Origin: JADLDB01 sp040752975 | GTDB lineage: Bacteria > Myxococcota > Myxococcia > Myxococcales > Myxococcaceae | Length of the DNA: 64,000 nucleotides | Direction of reading: 5' to 3' | NCBI GenBank assembly: GCA_040752975.1 | Contig: JBFMHF010000014.1 | Location: 6,865 to 70,864 of the forward strand | Shown: piece after piece, positions 25,368-33,057 of the stretch | Numbering within the stretch: the stretch's first letter is position 1 | How the letters are laid out: every line of letters starts with the position of its first letter | Translations under genes and position numbers: made by a program | The notes under the pieces: generated by a model | What the model was told of the DNA's origin: nothing | The model's database searches: none | The model's input: the letters and a program-made list of their open reading frames with translations, nothing else

Positions 25368-27401
25368 ATGAACCAGACGAAGCGGATGATCCTCCTGGGC
25401 GCGCTGGCGGGAGCAGCGCTGCTCGCGGCGTGCACCCCGGCGGCGAATGGCAACGCCAACCGGGCTTCGGGGTCGCTGGCGCTGTCGAGCGACGACGCGC
25501 TCCTCTACGCGGTGGACACCGACAACGGCATCCTCGCCGTCATCGACACCTCCACCAACGCGAAGGTGGCGGAGGTGAAGGTGGGCAAGGGCCCGACGCG
25601 CGTGCTGGTGGGCGCCGACGACACCATCTACGTCTCCAACCGCGGCGAGCGCACCGTGTCCGTCATCAGCCGTGGCGACTGGCGGGTGGCGAAGACGCTG
25701 GACGTCGCGGTGGAGCCCAGCGGGATGGCGCTGACGCCCGACGGCAAGACGCTGCTGGTCGTCTCCGCGACGTCGAGGACTCTGGTGGAGGTGGGCACGC
25801 TGACGGCCTTCGACACCAGCACCCTGGCGATGAAGTGGGAATTGAACGTCGGCAATGAGCCGCGCGGCGTGGCGGTGGTGGGCAACGGCGACCGCGCTGT
25901 CGTCTCCCTCCTCAAGTCCAGCAGGTTCGGCCAGGGCAGCGACGTGGTGGAAGTGGACCTCACCAACGCCGTCGTCAAGCAGGAGACGCTCGGCCTCTAC
26001 AACCTCGCCAACGCGTCGCGCGACACCTCGAGCTTCGGCTCGGCCTTCTCCACCTTCCGCGCGCGGGCGATGAACGACCTCATCGTCACCCCCGACGGCA
26101 GCCGCGTCTTCGCCCCGGTGGTGTGGGCGCGGGAGGACGCGATCGGCCGCCGGCCCACCAGCGCTGGCGGGTACTACTCGGCGGGCGGCCCCTGCAACAT
26201 CGGCGCGGTCGCCACCGCGGGCATCGTCACGGTCGAGACGTCGTCGACGCCCACTCCCCAGGTGGACGACCTGACCGCCTGCTTCACCGTCGGCACCAAC
26301 AGCGAGAACAAGGACTACCCCGTGTCGACGCTGGCCCCCCGCACCCCGGGCTCGGGGGACGCGATCCAGGGCCCCACGGTCGGGGTGGTGGACCCGACGG
26401 GCACCTGGCTCTTCGTCGTCAACCGCGAGTCCCAGAACGTGGCGATCATGCCCACCTACCGCCGCACGGGGAACGATCTCGACTTCAACAGGACGGGCAC
26501 CTCCGTCCGCTCGCTGGTCCGCGTGGGCGCGGGCGCCGATGGCATCGCGCTCACCCGTGACGGCACGAAGGCCTTCGTCTACAGCCAGTTCGACCACCGG
26601 GTGGACGTCCTGACGGCGAAGGGGCGCGGCGACTCCGCCGAGGTGGTGAACCTGGGCACGCCCATCGAGATCGCGAAGGACCCCGACTTCAACCTCGACG
26701 GCGTCATCGACTCGAAGGACGCCAACCTCGCCGCCGGCCGCCGCCTCTTCTTCGACGCGATGGACACCCGGATGAGCTCGGCGCAGACCAACGTGGCCTG
26801 CTCCACCTGCCACCTCGAGGGCCGCGAGGACGGCCACGTGTGGCAGTTCCCCGACGGCCCCCGCCAGACGCCCGCCCTCGCCGGTCGGCACCTGCTGAGG
26901 ACTGCCCCGTACCACTGGAGCGGCGAGTTCACCTCGCTCGAGGCCTTCAACGTCCACACCATCACCGAGCGCATGGGCGGCTCTGGCTTGCCGCCGGCCG
27001 CTGCGCAGAACCTCGACACCTACATCGATCAGCTGCCGTTTGGAGAGAACCCGCTCAAGACGTCGATGCCCAGCGAGGCCGTGGCGCGCGGCCAGGCGGC
27101 CTTCGAGAAGGCGGGCTGCGCCTCCTGCCACTCGGGCGAGCTCTTCACCAACAACCAGAACGCGGACGTCGGCACGCTCAACCGCAACAGCGTCAACGCC
27201 GACAATGGGCCCGTCGAGTCGCGTGGCTTCAACGTGCCCTCGCTGCTGGGCGTGGGCCGCACCGCGCCATACCTGCACGACGGTACGCAGGGCACGCTGG
27301 AAGACCGGATCTTCAACAACCCCGGCGATCGCCACGGTGTGACGTCGGCGCTGTCGGAGCAGGAGAAGTCCGACCTGGTCCTCTTCCTCAAGTCGCTCTG
27401 A
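25368..27401 (+). CDS. Beta-propeller / dihaem cytochrome c peroxidase-like lipoprotein
   Basis: A 677-residue lipoprotein (lipobox LLAACTP). Residues about 35-450 form a YVTN-type beta-propeller (LYAVDTDNGILAVIDTSTN, TIYVSNRGERTVSVIS, MALTPDGKTLLVV). The remainder is a dihaem cytochrome c domain with CSTCH at 478-482 and CASCH at 584-588, plus LRTAPYHWSGE and TAPYLHDGT. The dihaem part belongs to the MauG/cytochrome c peroxidase group and works in the periplasm or at the outer membrane. It reads as the intact relative of the truncated gene at the window start. A TAGAGT at 25323-25328 and a purine-rich CGGGGGAG before the ATG fit a conventional leader. Confidence 0.92.
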   Translation: MNQTKRMILLGALAGAALLAACTPAANGNANRASGSLALSSDDALLYAVDTDNGILAVIDTSTNAKVAEVKVGKGPTRVLVGADDTIYVSNRGERTVSVISRGDWRVAKTLDVAVEPSGMALTPDGKTLLVVSATSRTLVEVGTLTAFDTSTLAMKWELNVGNEPRGVAVVGNGDRAVVSLLKSSRFGQGSDVVEVDLTNAVVKQETLGLYNLANASRDTSSFGSAFSTFRARAMNDLIVTPDGSRVFAPVVWAREDAIGRRPTSAGGYYSAGGPCNIGAVATAGIVTVETSSTPTPQVDDLTACFTVGTNSENKDYPVSTLAPRTPGSGDAIQGPTVGVVDPTGTWLFVVNRESQNVAIMPTYRRTGNDLDFNRTGTSVRSLVRVGAGADGIALTRDGTKAFVYSQFDHRVDVLTAKGRGDSAEVVNLGTPIEIAKDPDFNLDGVIDSKDANLAAGRRLFFDAMDTRMSSAQTNVACSTCHLEGREDGHVWQFPDGPRQTPALAGRHLLRTAPYHWSGEFTSLEAFNVHTITERMGGSGLPPAAAQNLDTYIDQLPFGENPLKTSMPSEAVARGQAAFEKAGCASCHSGELFTNNQNADVGTLNRNSVNADNGPVESRGFNVPSLLGVGRTAPYLHDGTQGTLEDRIFNNPGDRHGVTSALSEQEKSDLVLFLKSL

Positions 27402-27416
27402 CGCCTGGCCTCGGCT

Positions 27417-27439
27417 CGTGAGAGACTCACGGCCGTGAG
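27417..27439 (+). promoter_or_regulatory. Three alternating arms forming exclusive hairpins over the GTG start
   Basis: CGTGAG (27417-27422), CTCACG (27426-27431) and CGTGAG (27434-27439) are successive. The middle arm can pair with either outer arm, and the third contains the GTG start codon at 27435. Pairing of arms 1 and 2 would free the start; pairing of 2 and 3 would bury it. Confidence 0.4.
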
Positions 27440-28292
27440 GACTGACGCGCGCAGGCTGGGCCTTCTGGTGGTGGCGCTCGCCGCTGGCGCCGCCTTTGCC
27501 CAACCGCCCGAAGACGAGTGGGGCGCCTTCCCCGCTCCGCCCCAGCCGCCGCCCGCCCCGGTGGTGCCTCCCGTCCCGGAGCCGCCACCGCCTCCCGCGC
27601 CCCGCGTCGCCCGGCCCGCGGCCGCTCCGCCGCCAGCCGCGGTGCCGCCCTCAGCCTTCGCCCAGCCGCAGCAGCCGGTGGAGGAGCCCAACACCGTCAG
27701 CATGATGGGCGCGCCGACGCTCGGTCAGTGGGGACGCGGGCAACTCTTCCTGCTGGGCTTCCCGCTGCTGTCCCTGCGCGCGTCCTTCGGGCTGGCCTCG
27801 TGGTTCGACCTCGGCGTGGGCTTCAACACCTTCTACGGCACGATGAATGAGCCGGTGGGCGTGATGCGCTTCGGGCTGTTTCGCAACGACTCCTGGGCCC
27901 TCGCGCTCACCCTCGAGGGCGGCTACGCGTGGTTCACCCAGCCGGCGTCGCGGGAGAACCGGGGCGCGCGGTGGATCACCGGACGGAGGAACATCAACCT
28001 CTCGCCGGCCTTCGTGATCAGCTACCGGGGAGGGAACCGGCGCGCCGCGCGGCTCTTCTTCGAGGCCCGCTACCTCATGGCGCTGGACACCGAGCCGGTG
28101 GCGCAGGACCCGCTGGGAGGGGTGCCTCCGGACGTCGTGGTGGGCCACAACGGCGGCCTGCGCGGCGGCGCGGAGCTGCCGCTCTCCAGCAAGACGTCCT
28201 TCGTGTTTCAGCTCGGCCTCGACTTCCACGGCCGAAGCGAAGACTCGGTGGCCATGCCGGTGTGCAGCGTGGGCCTCGTCACCGGCATCTGA
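27435..28292 (+). CDS. Outer-membrane beta-barrel-like protein with Pro-rich linker
   Basis: A 285-residue exported protein: signal peptide (LLVVALAAGAAFAQ), a very Pro/Ala-rich linker to about residue 85, then a strand-rich domain (GRGQLFLLGFPLLSLRASFGL, WFDLGVGFNTFYG, SFVFQLGLDFHG) consistent with a small outer-membrane barrel. No named family recognised. It follows the cytochrome gene by 33 bases. Its GTG start is within a potential switching hairpin. Confidence 0.65.
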   Translation: MRTDARRLGLLVVALAAGAAFAQPPEDEWGAFPAPPQPPPAPVVPPVPEPPPPPAPRVARPAAAPPPAAVPPSAFAQPQQPVEEPNTVSMMGAPTLGQWGRGQLFLLGFPLLSLRASFGLASWFDLGVGFNTFYGTMNEPVGVMRFGLFRNDSWALALTLEGGYAWFTQPASRENRGARWITGRRNINLSPAFVISYRGGNRRAARLFFEARYLMALDTEPVAQDPLGGVPPDVVVGHNGGLRGGAELPLSSKTSFVFQLGLDFHGRSEDSVAMPVCSVGLVTGI

Positions 28293-28334
28293 CGCGCGCC
28301 CACAACACCCCGCTGCGTGCTAGGACGCCCGGCC

Positions 28335-29339
28335 ATGAAGAAGGCGACCGTCTTCGGCGCGGGCAGCTTCGGGACTGCGGTGGCGCAGGTGCTGACGCCC
28401 AACTTCGACGAAGTCGTCCTCTGGAGCCGCGCCCCGGCCCAGGCCGAGGCCATCAACGCCACGCACGAGAACGCCGACTACCTGCCCGGCTTGAAGCTCT
28501 CCGAGAAGGTGAAGGCGTCGAGCGACCTCGAGGCCGCCGCCGCCAGGGCCGAGCTCTGCGTCATCGCCATTCCTTCGCAGGCCACCCGCGGCTTCTTGAA
28601 GGGGGCGGCGCGGGTGTTCCCCGCGCACGTGCCCATCGTCACCGTCGCCAAGGGCATCGAGAACGAGACGCTCAACACCATGACGGAGGTGCTCGAGCAG
28701 TGCCTCCCCGAGGACTACGCGCCCAATGTGGCCGTGCTGTCCGGTCCTTCCTTCGCGAAGGAGATGATGCAGAAGCTCCCCACGGTGGTGACGATCGCCA
28801 GCCGGTGGGAAAAGACGGCGCGCGCGGTACAGGCCGCCTTCGCCTCCGAGTTCTTCCGCAGCTACACCTCCACCGACGTGGTGGGCGTGCAGGTGGGCGG
28901 GGCCCTGAAGAACGTCATCGCCATCGCCGCCGGCATCTCCGACGGCATGGGCCTGGGCCACAACTCGCGCGCGGCGATCATCACCCGCGGGCTGGCGGAG
29001 ATCAGCCGCATGGCGGTGCGCATGGGCGGCAACCCGCTGACGCTGTCGGGCCTCGCCGGCATGGGCGACCTGGTGCTCACGTGCACCGGCGAGCTCTCGC
29101 GAAACCGCACCGTCGGCCTCGCGCTGGGCAAGGGCCGCACGATGGACGACATCTTGAAAGAGATGACCCAGGTGGCCGAGGGCGTGAAGACGGCGAAGAG
29201 CGCGCGCGATCTCCAGACGAAGTTCGGCGTCGAGCTGCCGATCTGCGAGCAGGTGTACCTGATCTGCTACGAGAAGAAGTCCCCGAAGGCAGCGGTGGTG
29301 GACCTCATGGTCCGCGCCCCGAAGTCCGAGCTGGTGTGA
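28335..29339 (+). CDS. gpsA: Glycerol-3-phosphate dehydrogenase [NAD(P)+]
   Basis: A 334-residue cytoplasmic enzyme reducing dihydroxyacetone phosphate to sn-glycerol-3-phosphate for phospholipid synthesis. The N-terminal NAD(P)-binding GAGSFGTA is at 8-15, VLSGPSFAKE follows, the catalytic Lys192 lies in GGALKNVIAIAAGISDG, and the substrate-binding NSRAAIITRG, LSGLAGMGDLVLTC and SRNRTVG motifs are intact. Length is normal. A TAGGAC hexamer at 28320-28325 ends 9 nt before the ATG and there is no ribosome-binding site, suggesting a near-leaderless transcript. Confidence 0.97.
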   Translation: MKKATVFGAGSFGTAVAQVLTPNFDEVVLWSRAPAQAEAINATHENADYLPGLKLSEKVKASSDLEAAAARAELCVIAIPSQATRGFLKGAARVFPAHVPIVTVAKGIENETLNTMTEVLEQCLPEDYAPNVAVLSGPSFAKEMMQKLPTVVTIASRWEKTARAVQAAFASEFFRSYTSTDVVGVQVGGALKNVIAIAAGISDGMGLGHNSRAAIITRGLAEISRMAVRMGGNPLTLSGLAGMGDLVLTCTGELSRNRTVGLALGKGRTMDDILKEMTQVAEGVKTAKSARDLQTKFGVELPICEQVYLICYEKKSPKAAVVDLMVRAPKSELV

Positions 29340-29381
29340 GAGCCGGTCGCCCCCAGAAGAGCGCTACGCGGAGAAGACGAC

Positions 29382-31103
29382 ATGACGAAGCAGGCGGCAG
29401 CAGTGGTGGTGGCGCTCGTGGCGGTTTCGCTCGCCGGGTGCGTGTGCGGCGAGAAGACCAACACCAAGTTCCCGAAGATCGAGGTGCTCGACGACATGGG
29501 CAACTCCCGCTCGAGCGTCGACTTCGGCCAGGTGCAGGTGAACGTCACCGGCACGCAGGCGGTGCGGATCCGCAACGGCGGGGCGGCGGCGCTGACCATC
29601 ACCGGCGTCACCTTCTCCAACCCGCTCTTCGCGCTGGGAACCATGCCGCCCCTCTCCATCGCCGTGGGAGAGGAGACGATGTTGCCGCTCACCTTCACCC
29701 CCACCACGCCGGACCTGCGCGAGACGGGCACGGCCGTCATCGCCAGCGATGATCCGGAGAACGCCGCCGTCACGCTGAACCTCGCGGGCACCGGGGTGAC
29801 GGCGGTGGCGACGGTGGTGCCGGCGACGCTGTCCTTCGGAGAGGTGTACACCACCGAGTCGAAGCCCCTCACCGTCACCCTGACCAACTCGGGCTCCAAC
29901 GACCTGGTGGTGTCCGACGCGCGCTTCTCGGCCGGCACGCCCGGCTCGGTGACGGCCGATCTCTCGGCGTTGGTGAAGACGCTCAAGGCAGGCGAGGCCG
30001 CGAGCACGGTCGTCACCTTCTCGCCCACCACCCTGGACGCGCTGAGCGGCGCGCTGGAGATCGTCCTCCCCGCCCAGCTCGGCACGAAGACGGTGCCCCT
30101 CTCGGGCCAGGGCATCCAGGCGCTGCCCCGCATGTGCGTGAAGTGGGACGACACGGGCCTCGAGAGCTGCACCGATCAAGCGATCACCTTCCTGCCGGTC
30201 CCCGCGGGTTCGCTGTGCGACGGCCGGCTCTACCCGCCCGACGGCGGCCCCAGCCCGTGCAGAGGCCTCGACGGCGGCGCGGCCCCCTGGGAGCGCACCG
30301 GCCGGCTGTACTTCCGCAACGAAGGCAACACCCCCGTCACCTACAGCTTGCAGTTCCAGAGCCAGGTGGGCGGGACGTGCGATGGCGGTTGGACGGTAGA
30401 CTGGGTGTTCGCCAACGCGCCCATGTTGGCGGACGGCGGCACGCAGCTCTCGTGGATGGTGGGCAACGCGAAGGTGCCGGCCTCCACGATGGATCCCCGG
30501 CCCTGGGAGACGGCGCCGGTGAACTTCACGTACCGGGCGCGGAGCGCCTGCCGGGAAGACGCCGCGGATCAGGCCCGCGTGCTGTGGACCCGCCAGGGCG
30601 AGCCGCCGGGCACCATGCGTCCTCCCCAGACGGTGATCGTCAACTTCACCGGCCAGTCGCTCCTGCCGCGCGGCGTGCCTCAGGACATCACCATGAGCGG
30701 CACCGTGCCCCTGAGCGCGGAGTTCTACGGCGTGGGCAACGCGGGCGACGCGCCGCTCCAGGTGCGGCAGGTGGCGCTGTGGCAGTCCGAGTTCCTCGTC
30801 GATGGCGGGCGCGGCACCGTGCCCTTCGAGCTGTGCGAGCCCACCTCCACCGGCGACTGTCGCTTCTTCAACTGGAGCGCGGACGGCGGCGATCCCAACC
30901 TGCGGCTCCCGTTGACGCTGGCCGGGACGCCGAACACCTCGGTCCCGACGCGGCTGGCGCTCGGCCGCATCGAGTTCGGCCCCGCGCCCGACGGGGGCGT
31001 CTCGCCACAGCTCAACCGGCCGTACTCGGTGTTCGCGGTGATCGACACCGACGATCCCTACCTGCCCCAGGTGATCGCGCGCATCTCCGGCGTGGCCCGC
31101 TGA
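29382..31103 (+). CDS. Choice-of-anchor-D (ASH/Hydin-like) lipoprotein
   Basis: A 573-residue lipoprotein (lipobox VSLAGC, Cys20). Residues about 45-250 contain two Ig-like repeats of the ASH/choice-of-anchor-D type: SVDFGQVQVNVTGTQAVRIRN, then LPLTFTPTTPDLRETGTAVI, and again LSFGEVYTTESKPLTVTLTN with VVTFSPTTLDALSGALEI. The rest is a long strand-rich region with several DGG stretches and cysteine pairs, likely surface-exposed. These domains bind proteins in other contexts; the partner here is unknown. GGAGAAG precedes the ATG. It ends three bases from the convergent gene at 31107. Confidence 0.8.
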   Translation: MTKQAAAVVVALVAVSLAGCVCGEKTNTKFPKIEVLDDMGNSRSSVDFGQVQVNVTGTQAVRIRNGGAAALTITGVTFSNPLFALGTMPPLSIAVGEETMLPLTFTPTTPDLRETGTAVIASDDPENAAVTLNLAGTGVTAVATVVPATLSFGEVYTTESKPLTVTLTNSGSNDLVVSDARFSAGTPGSVTADLSALVKTLKAGEAASTVVTFSPTTLDALSGALEIVLPAQLGTKTVPLSGQGIQALPRMCVKWDDTGLESCTDQAITFLPVPAGSLCDGRLYPPDGGPSPCRGLDGGAAPWERTGRLYFRNEGNTPVTYSLQFQSQVGGTCDGGWTVDWVFANAPMLADGGTQLSWMVGNAKVPASTMDPRPWETAPVNFTYRARSACREDAADQARVLWTRQGEPPGTMRPPQTVIVNFTGQSLLPRGVPQDITMSGTVPLSAEFYGVGNAGDAPLQVRQVALWQSEFLVDGGRGTVPFELCEPTSTGDCRFFNWSADGGDPNLRLPLTLAGTPNTSVPTRLALGRIEFGPAPDGGVSPQLNRPYSVFAVIDTDDPYLPQVIARISGVAR

Positions 31104-31106
31104 CCC

Positions 31107-31493
31107 TCAGAGGCTGTTCGACAGGCCCTTCATCTTCCACGTGGTGACGCGCTGGGTGTCGGTGCGCGCCTCGAGGATGTTGTCGGCCTGCATCTCCTCG
31201 AGGAGCTTGAGCAGCTTGAAGCGGGGGACGCCCACGTTCTTCGACAGCGCGTCGGCCGTCATGCCCCAGATCTCCCGGCGCAGCTCGCGGATGATCTCAC
31301 GCTTGAGCTCGGCCTTCTGCAGGCCGCTCATGTCCTCGCTGCGCCAGGCGCTGATCACCCCGAAGGCGATCAGCGCCACCACCACCACCGCGAGCAGCGG
31401 GTAGATGATGTGCGAGTTGTCCTCGATGAACTCGATGTACTTCACCTTGGTCGCGCCGACGGGCTTGGCGTAGGGCGGCGGCTCGCCGGGCAT
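31107..31493 (-). CDS. Single-pass membrane protein with cytoplasmic winged-helix-like domain
   Basis: A 128-residue protein: a short N-terminal segment, one clear transmembrane helix (IIYPLLAVVVVALIAFGVISA, about residues 31-51), then a charged helical region and a sequence resembling a winged helix (GMTADALSKNVGVPRFKLLKLLEEMQADNILEAR, then TWKMKGL). A GTG at 31532 in the same frame would add a second hydrophobic stretch (VIALFLSAALLLD). A membrane-tethered winged helix could be a DNA-binding regulator or a protein-interaction module. No family recognised. It diverges from the amidohydrolase gene. Confidence 0.65.
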   Translation of the reverse strand: MPGEPPPYAKPVGATKVKYIEFIEDNSHIIYPLLAVVVVALIAFGVISAWRSEDMSGLQKAELKREIIRELRREIWGMTADALSKNVGVPRFKLLKLLEEMQADNILEARTDTQRVTTWKMKGLSNSL

Positions 31494-31581
31494 GTCCAGG
31501 AGCAGCGCGGCGGAGAGGAACAGGGCGATCACGATTGAAAAGTGTACCGCGATCAGCCAACAGGGGAAGCTCCCAAGCCCG

Positions 31582-32913
31582 ATGGATCTGGTGATCTCCA
31601 ATGCCACGGTGGTGACGATGAACGCCGCGCGCGAAGTGCTGCGCGACGCGGAGATCGTCATCCAGGGCAAGCGGATCGCGAAGGTCGGGCCCGCGTCGCG
31701 AGGGCTGAAGCAGGGTGTGCGGCGGACCATCGACGCGAAGGGGCGGGTGGTGATCCCCGGCCTCATCCACAGCCACCTGCACGCCTGCCAGACGCTGTGC
31801 CGCAACCACGCCGACGGGCTCGAGCTGCTCGATTGGCTCCGCGAGCGGATCTGGCCCTTCGAGGCCAGGCACGACGCCGAGTCCATGCGCGCCTCGGCCG
31901 ATCTCACCTTCCTCGAGTGCATCAAGTCCGGGGCCACGGCCGCGCTCGACATGGGCAGCGTGCGTCACTACGACGCCGTCTTCGAGTCGGCGCGCGACGC
32001 GGGCATCCGCCTGGTGGGCGGCAAGTGCATGATGGACGCCGGGCAGGGGGTGCCCGCGGGGCTGCGCGAGAGCACCGAGGCGTCGCTGTCCGACAGCCTC
32101 GCGCTGATCCAGAAGTGGCACGGCGCGGAGAATGGCCGGCTGCGCTATGCGCTGGCGCCCCGCTTCGTGCTGTCGTGCACCGAGGCGCTCCTCAGGAAAG
32201 TGGCGCAGCTGGCCGGCGATCACGAGGTGCGCATTCACACCCACGCCAGCGAGAACCCCACCGAGTGCGACGTGGTGCGGGACAAGACGGGCCTGGACAA
32301 CGTCTCGTACTTCGCGCACCTCGGGCTGCTCGGGCCGCACACCACGCTGGCGCACTGCGTGTGGCTCACCGCCGAGGAACAGAAGCACCTGCGCGAGACG
32401 CACACCCGCGTCGCCCACTGCCCCAGCGCCAACCTCAAGCTGGCCTCGGGCTACGCCAAGGTGCCAGAGCTGCTCGCCCAGGGCGTGGTGGTGGGCCTGG
32501 GGGCCGACGGCGCGCCCTGCAACAACAACCTCGATCTCTTCGTGGAGATGCGGCTCGCCGCCCTGCTGCACAAGCCGCGCACCGGCCCGACGTCGATGAG
32601 CGCCCTCGAGGTGCTGGAGCTGGCGACCCTCAACGGCGCGAAGGCCCTGGGCCTGGACGGGGAGGTGGGCAGCATCGAAGAGGGGCGGCTGGCCGACCTG
32701 GTCACCGTCGATCTCGCCCAGCCCCACGCGATCCCCAACAGCGCCGACGTCGTGTCCACCCTGGTGTACTCCGGCCAGAGCCGCGACGTCCGCGACGTGA
32801 TCGTCGACGGCCGCGTCCTGATGCGCGAGCGCCAGGTCCTCACCCTCGACGAGCGCCGGGTGCTGGCCGACGCCTCCCGCCACGCCGCGCGCCTGGTGGC
32901 AGCGCTGGACTGA
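31582..32913 (+). CDS. Amidohydrolase, TRZ/ATZ - deaminase family
   Basis: A 443-residue metal-dependent hydrolase with a TIM-barrel fold. Metal ligands are visible in GLIHSHLHACQ (His63, His65), HTHASEN (about 217), a following LAHCVWL, and the Asp in GADGAPCNNNLD. These motifs match the S-adenosylhomocysteine/methylthioadenosine deaminase, guanine deaminase and atrazine-chlorohydrolase group, so the likely reaction is hydrolytic deamination of a purine-like or triazine-like ring. The exact substrate cannot be told. AGGGGAAG precedes the ATG at 31582. Confidence 0.92.
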   Translation: MDLVISNATVVTMNAAREVLRDAEIVIQGKRIAKVGPASRGLKQGVRRTIDAKGRVVIPGLIHSHLHACQTLCRNHADGLELLDWLRERIWPFEARHDAESMRASADLTFLECIKSGATAALDMGSVRHYDAVFESARDAGIRLVGGKCMMDAGQGVPAGLRESTEASLSDSLALIQKWHGAENGRLRYALAPRFVLSCTEALLRKVAQLAGDHEVRIHTHASENPTECDVVRDKTGLDNVSYFAHLGLLGPHTTLAHCVWLTAEEQKHLRETHTRVAHCPSANLKLASGYAKVPELLAQGVVVGLGADGAPCNNNLDLFVEMRLAALLHKPRTGPTSMSALEVLELATLNGAKALGLDGEVGSIEEGRLADLVTVDLAQPHAIPNSADVVSTLVYSGQSRDVRDVIVDGRVLMRERQVLTLDERRVLADASRHAARLVAALD

Positions 32914-32942
32914 CACCCCTGACAGCTTCCTGTCGGCCCGCC

Positions 32943-32962
32943 GGATCCACTGGGATCCACTG
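32943..32962. repeat. Tandem 10-bp direct repeat
   Basis: GGATCCACTG occurs twice without a gap (32943-32952 and 32953-32962) in the 144-base region between the amidohydrolase and the lipoprotein at 33058. A tandem repeat spaced by one helical turn may bind a regulator of the downstream gene, or be chance. Confidence 0.4.
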
Positions 32963-33057
32963 GCCAAAAACCCGAGTGACGTCGGGGGCTTGCCAAATGG
33001 CGTTGCCTTTGCTTCATACCGCCTACATCAGAGGTTTTTTCGCGGGAGCGAGCGCGG

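Noticed and set aside
25230..27503. A 757-codon minus-strand open frame opposite the cytochrome lipoprotein
   Set aside because: Its product is Arg/His/Val-biased with no domain, and it lies antisense to a gene with two CxxCH motifs and a lipobox; a shadow frame.
32981..33020. Promoter with TTGCCA as -35 before the lipoprotein at 33058
   Set aside because: At 17-19 nt spacing no acceptable -10 hexamer is found (best three of six bases).
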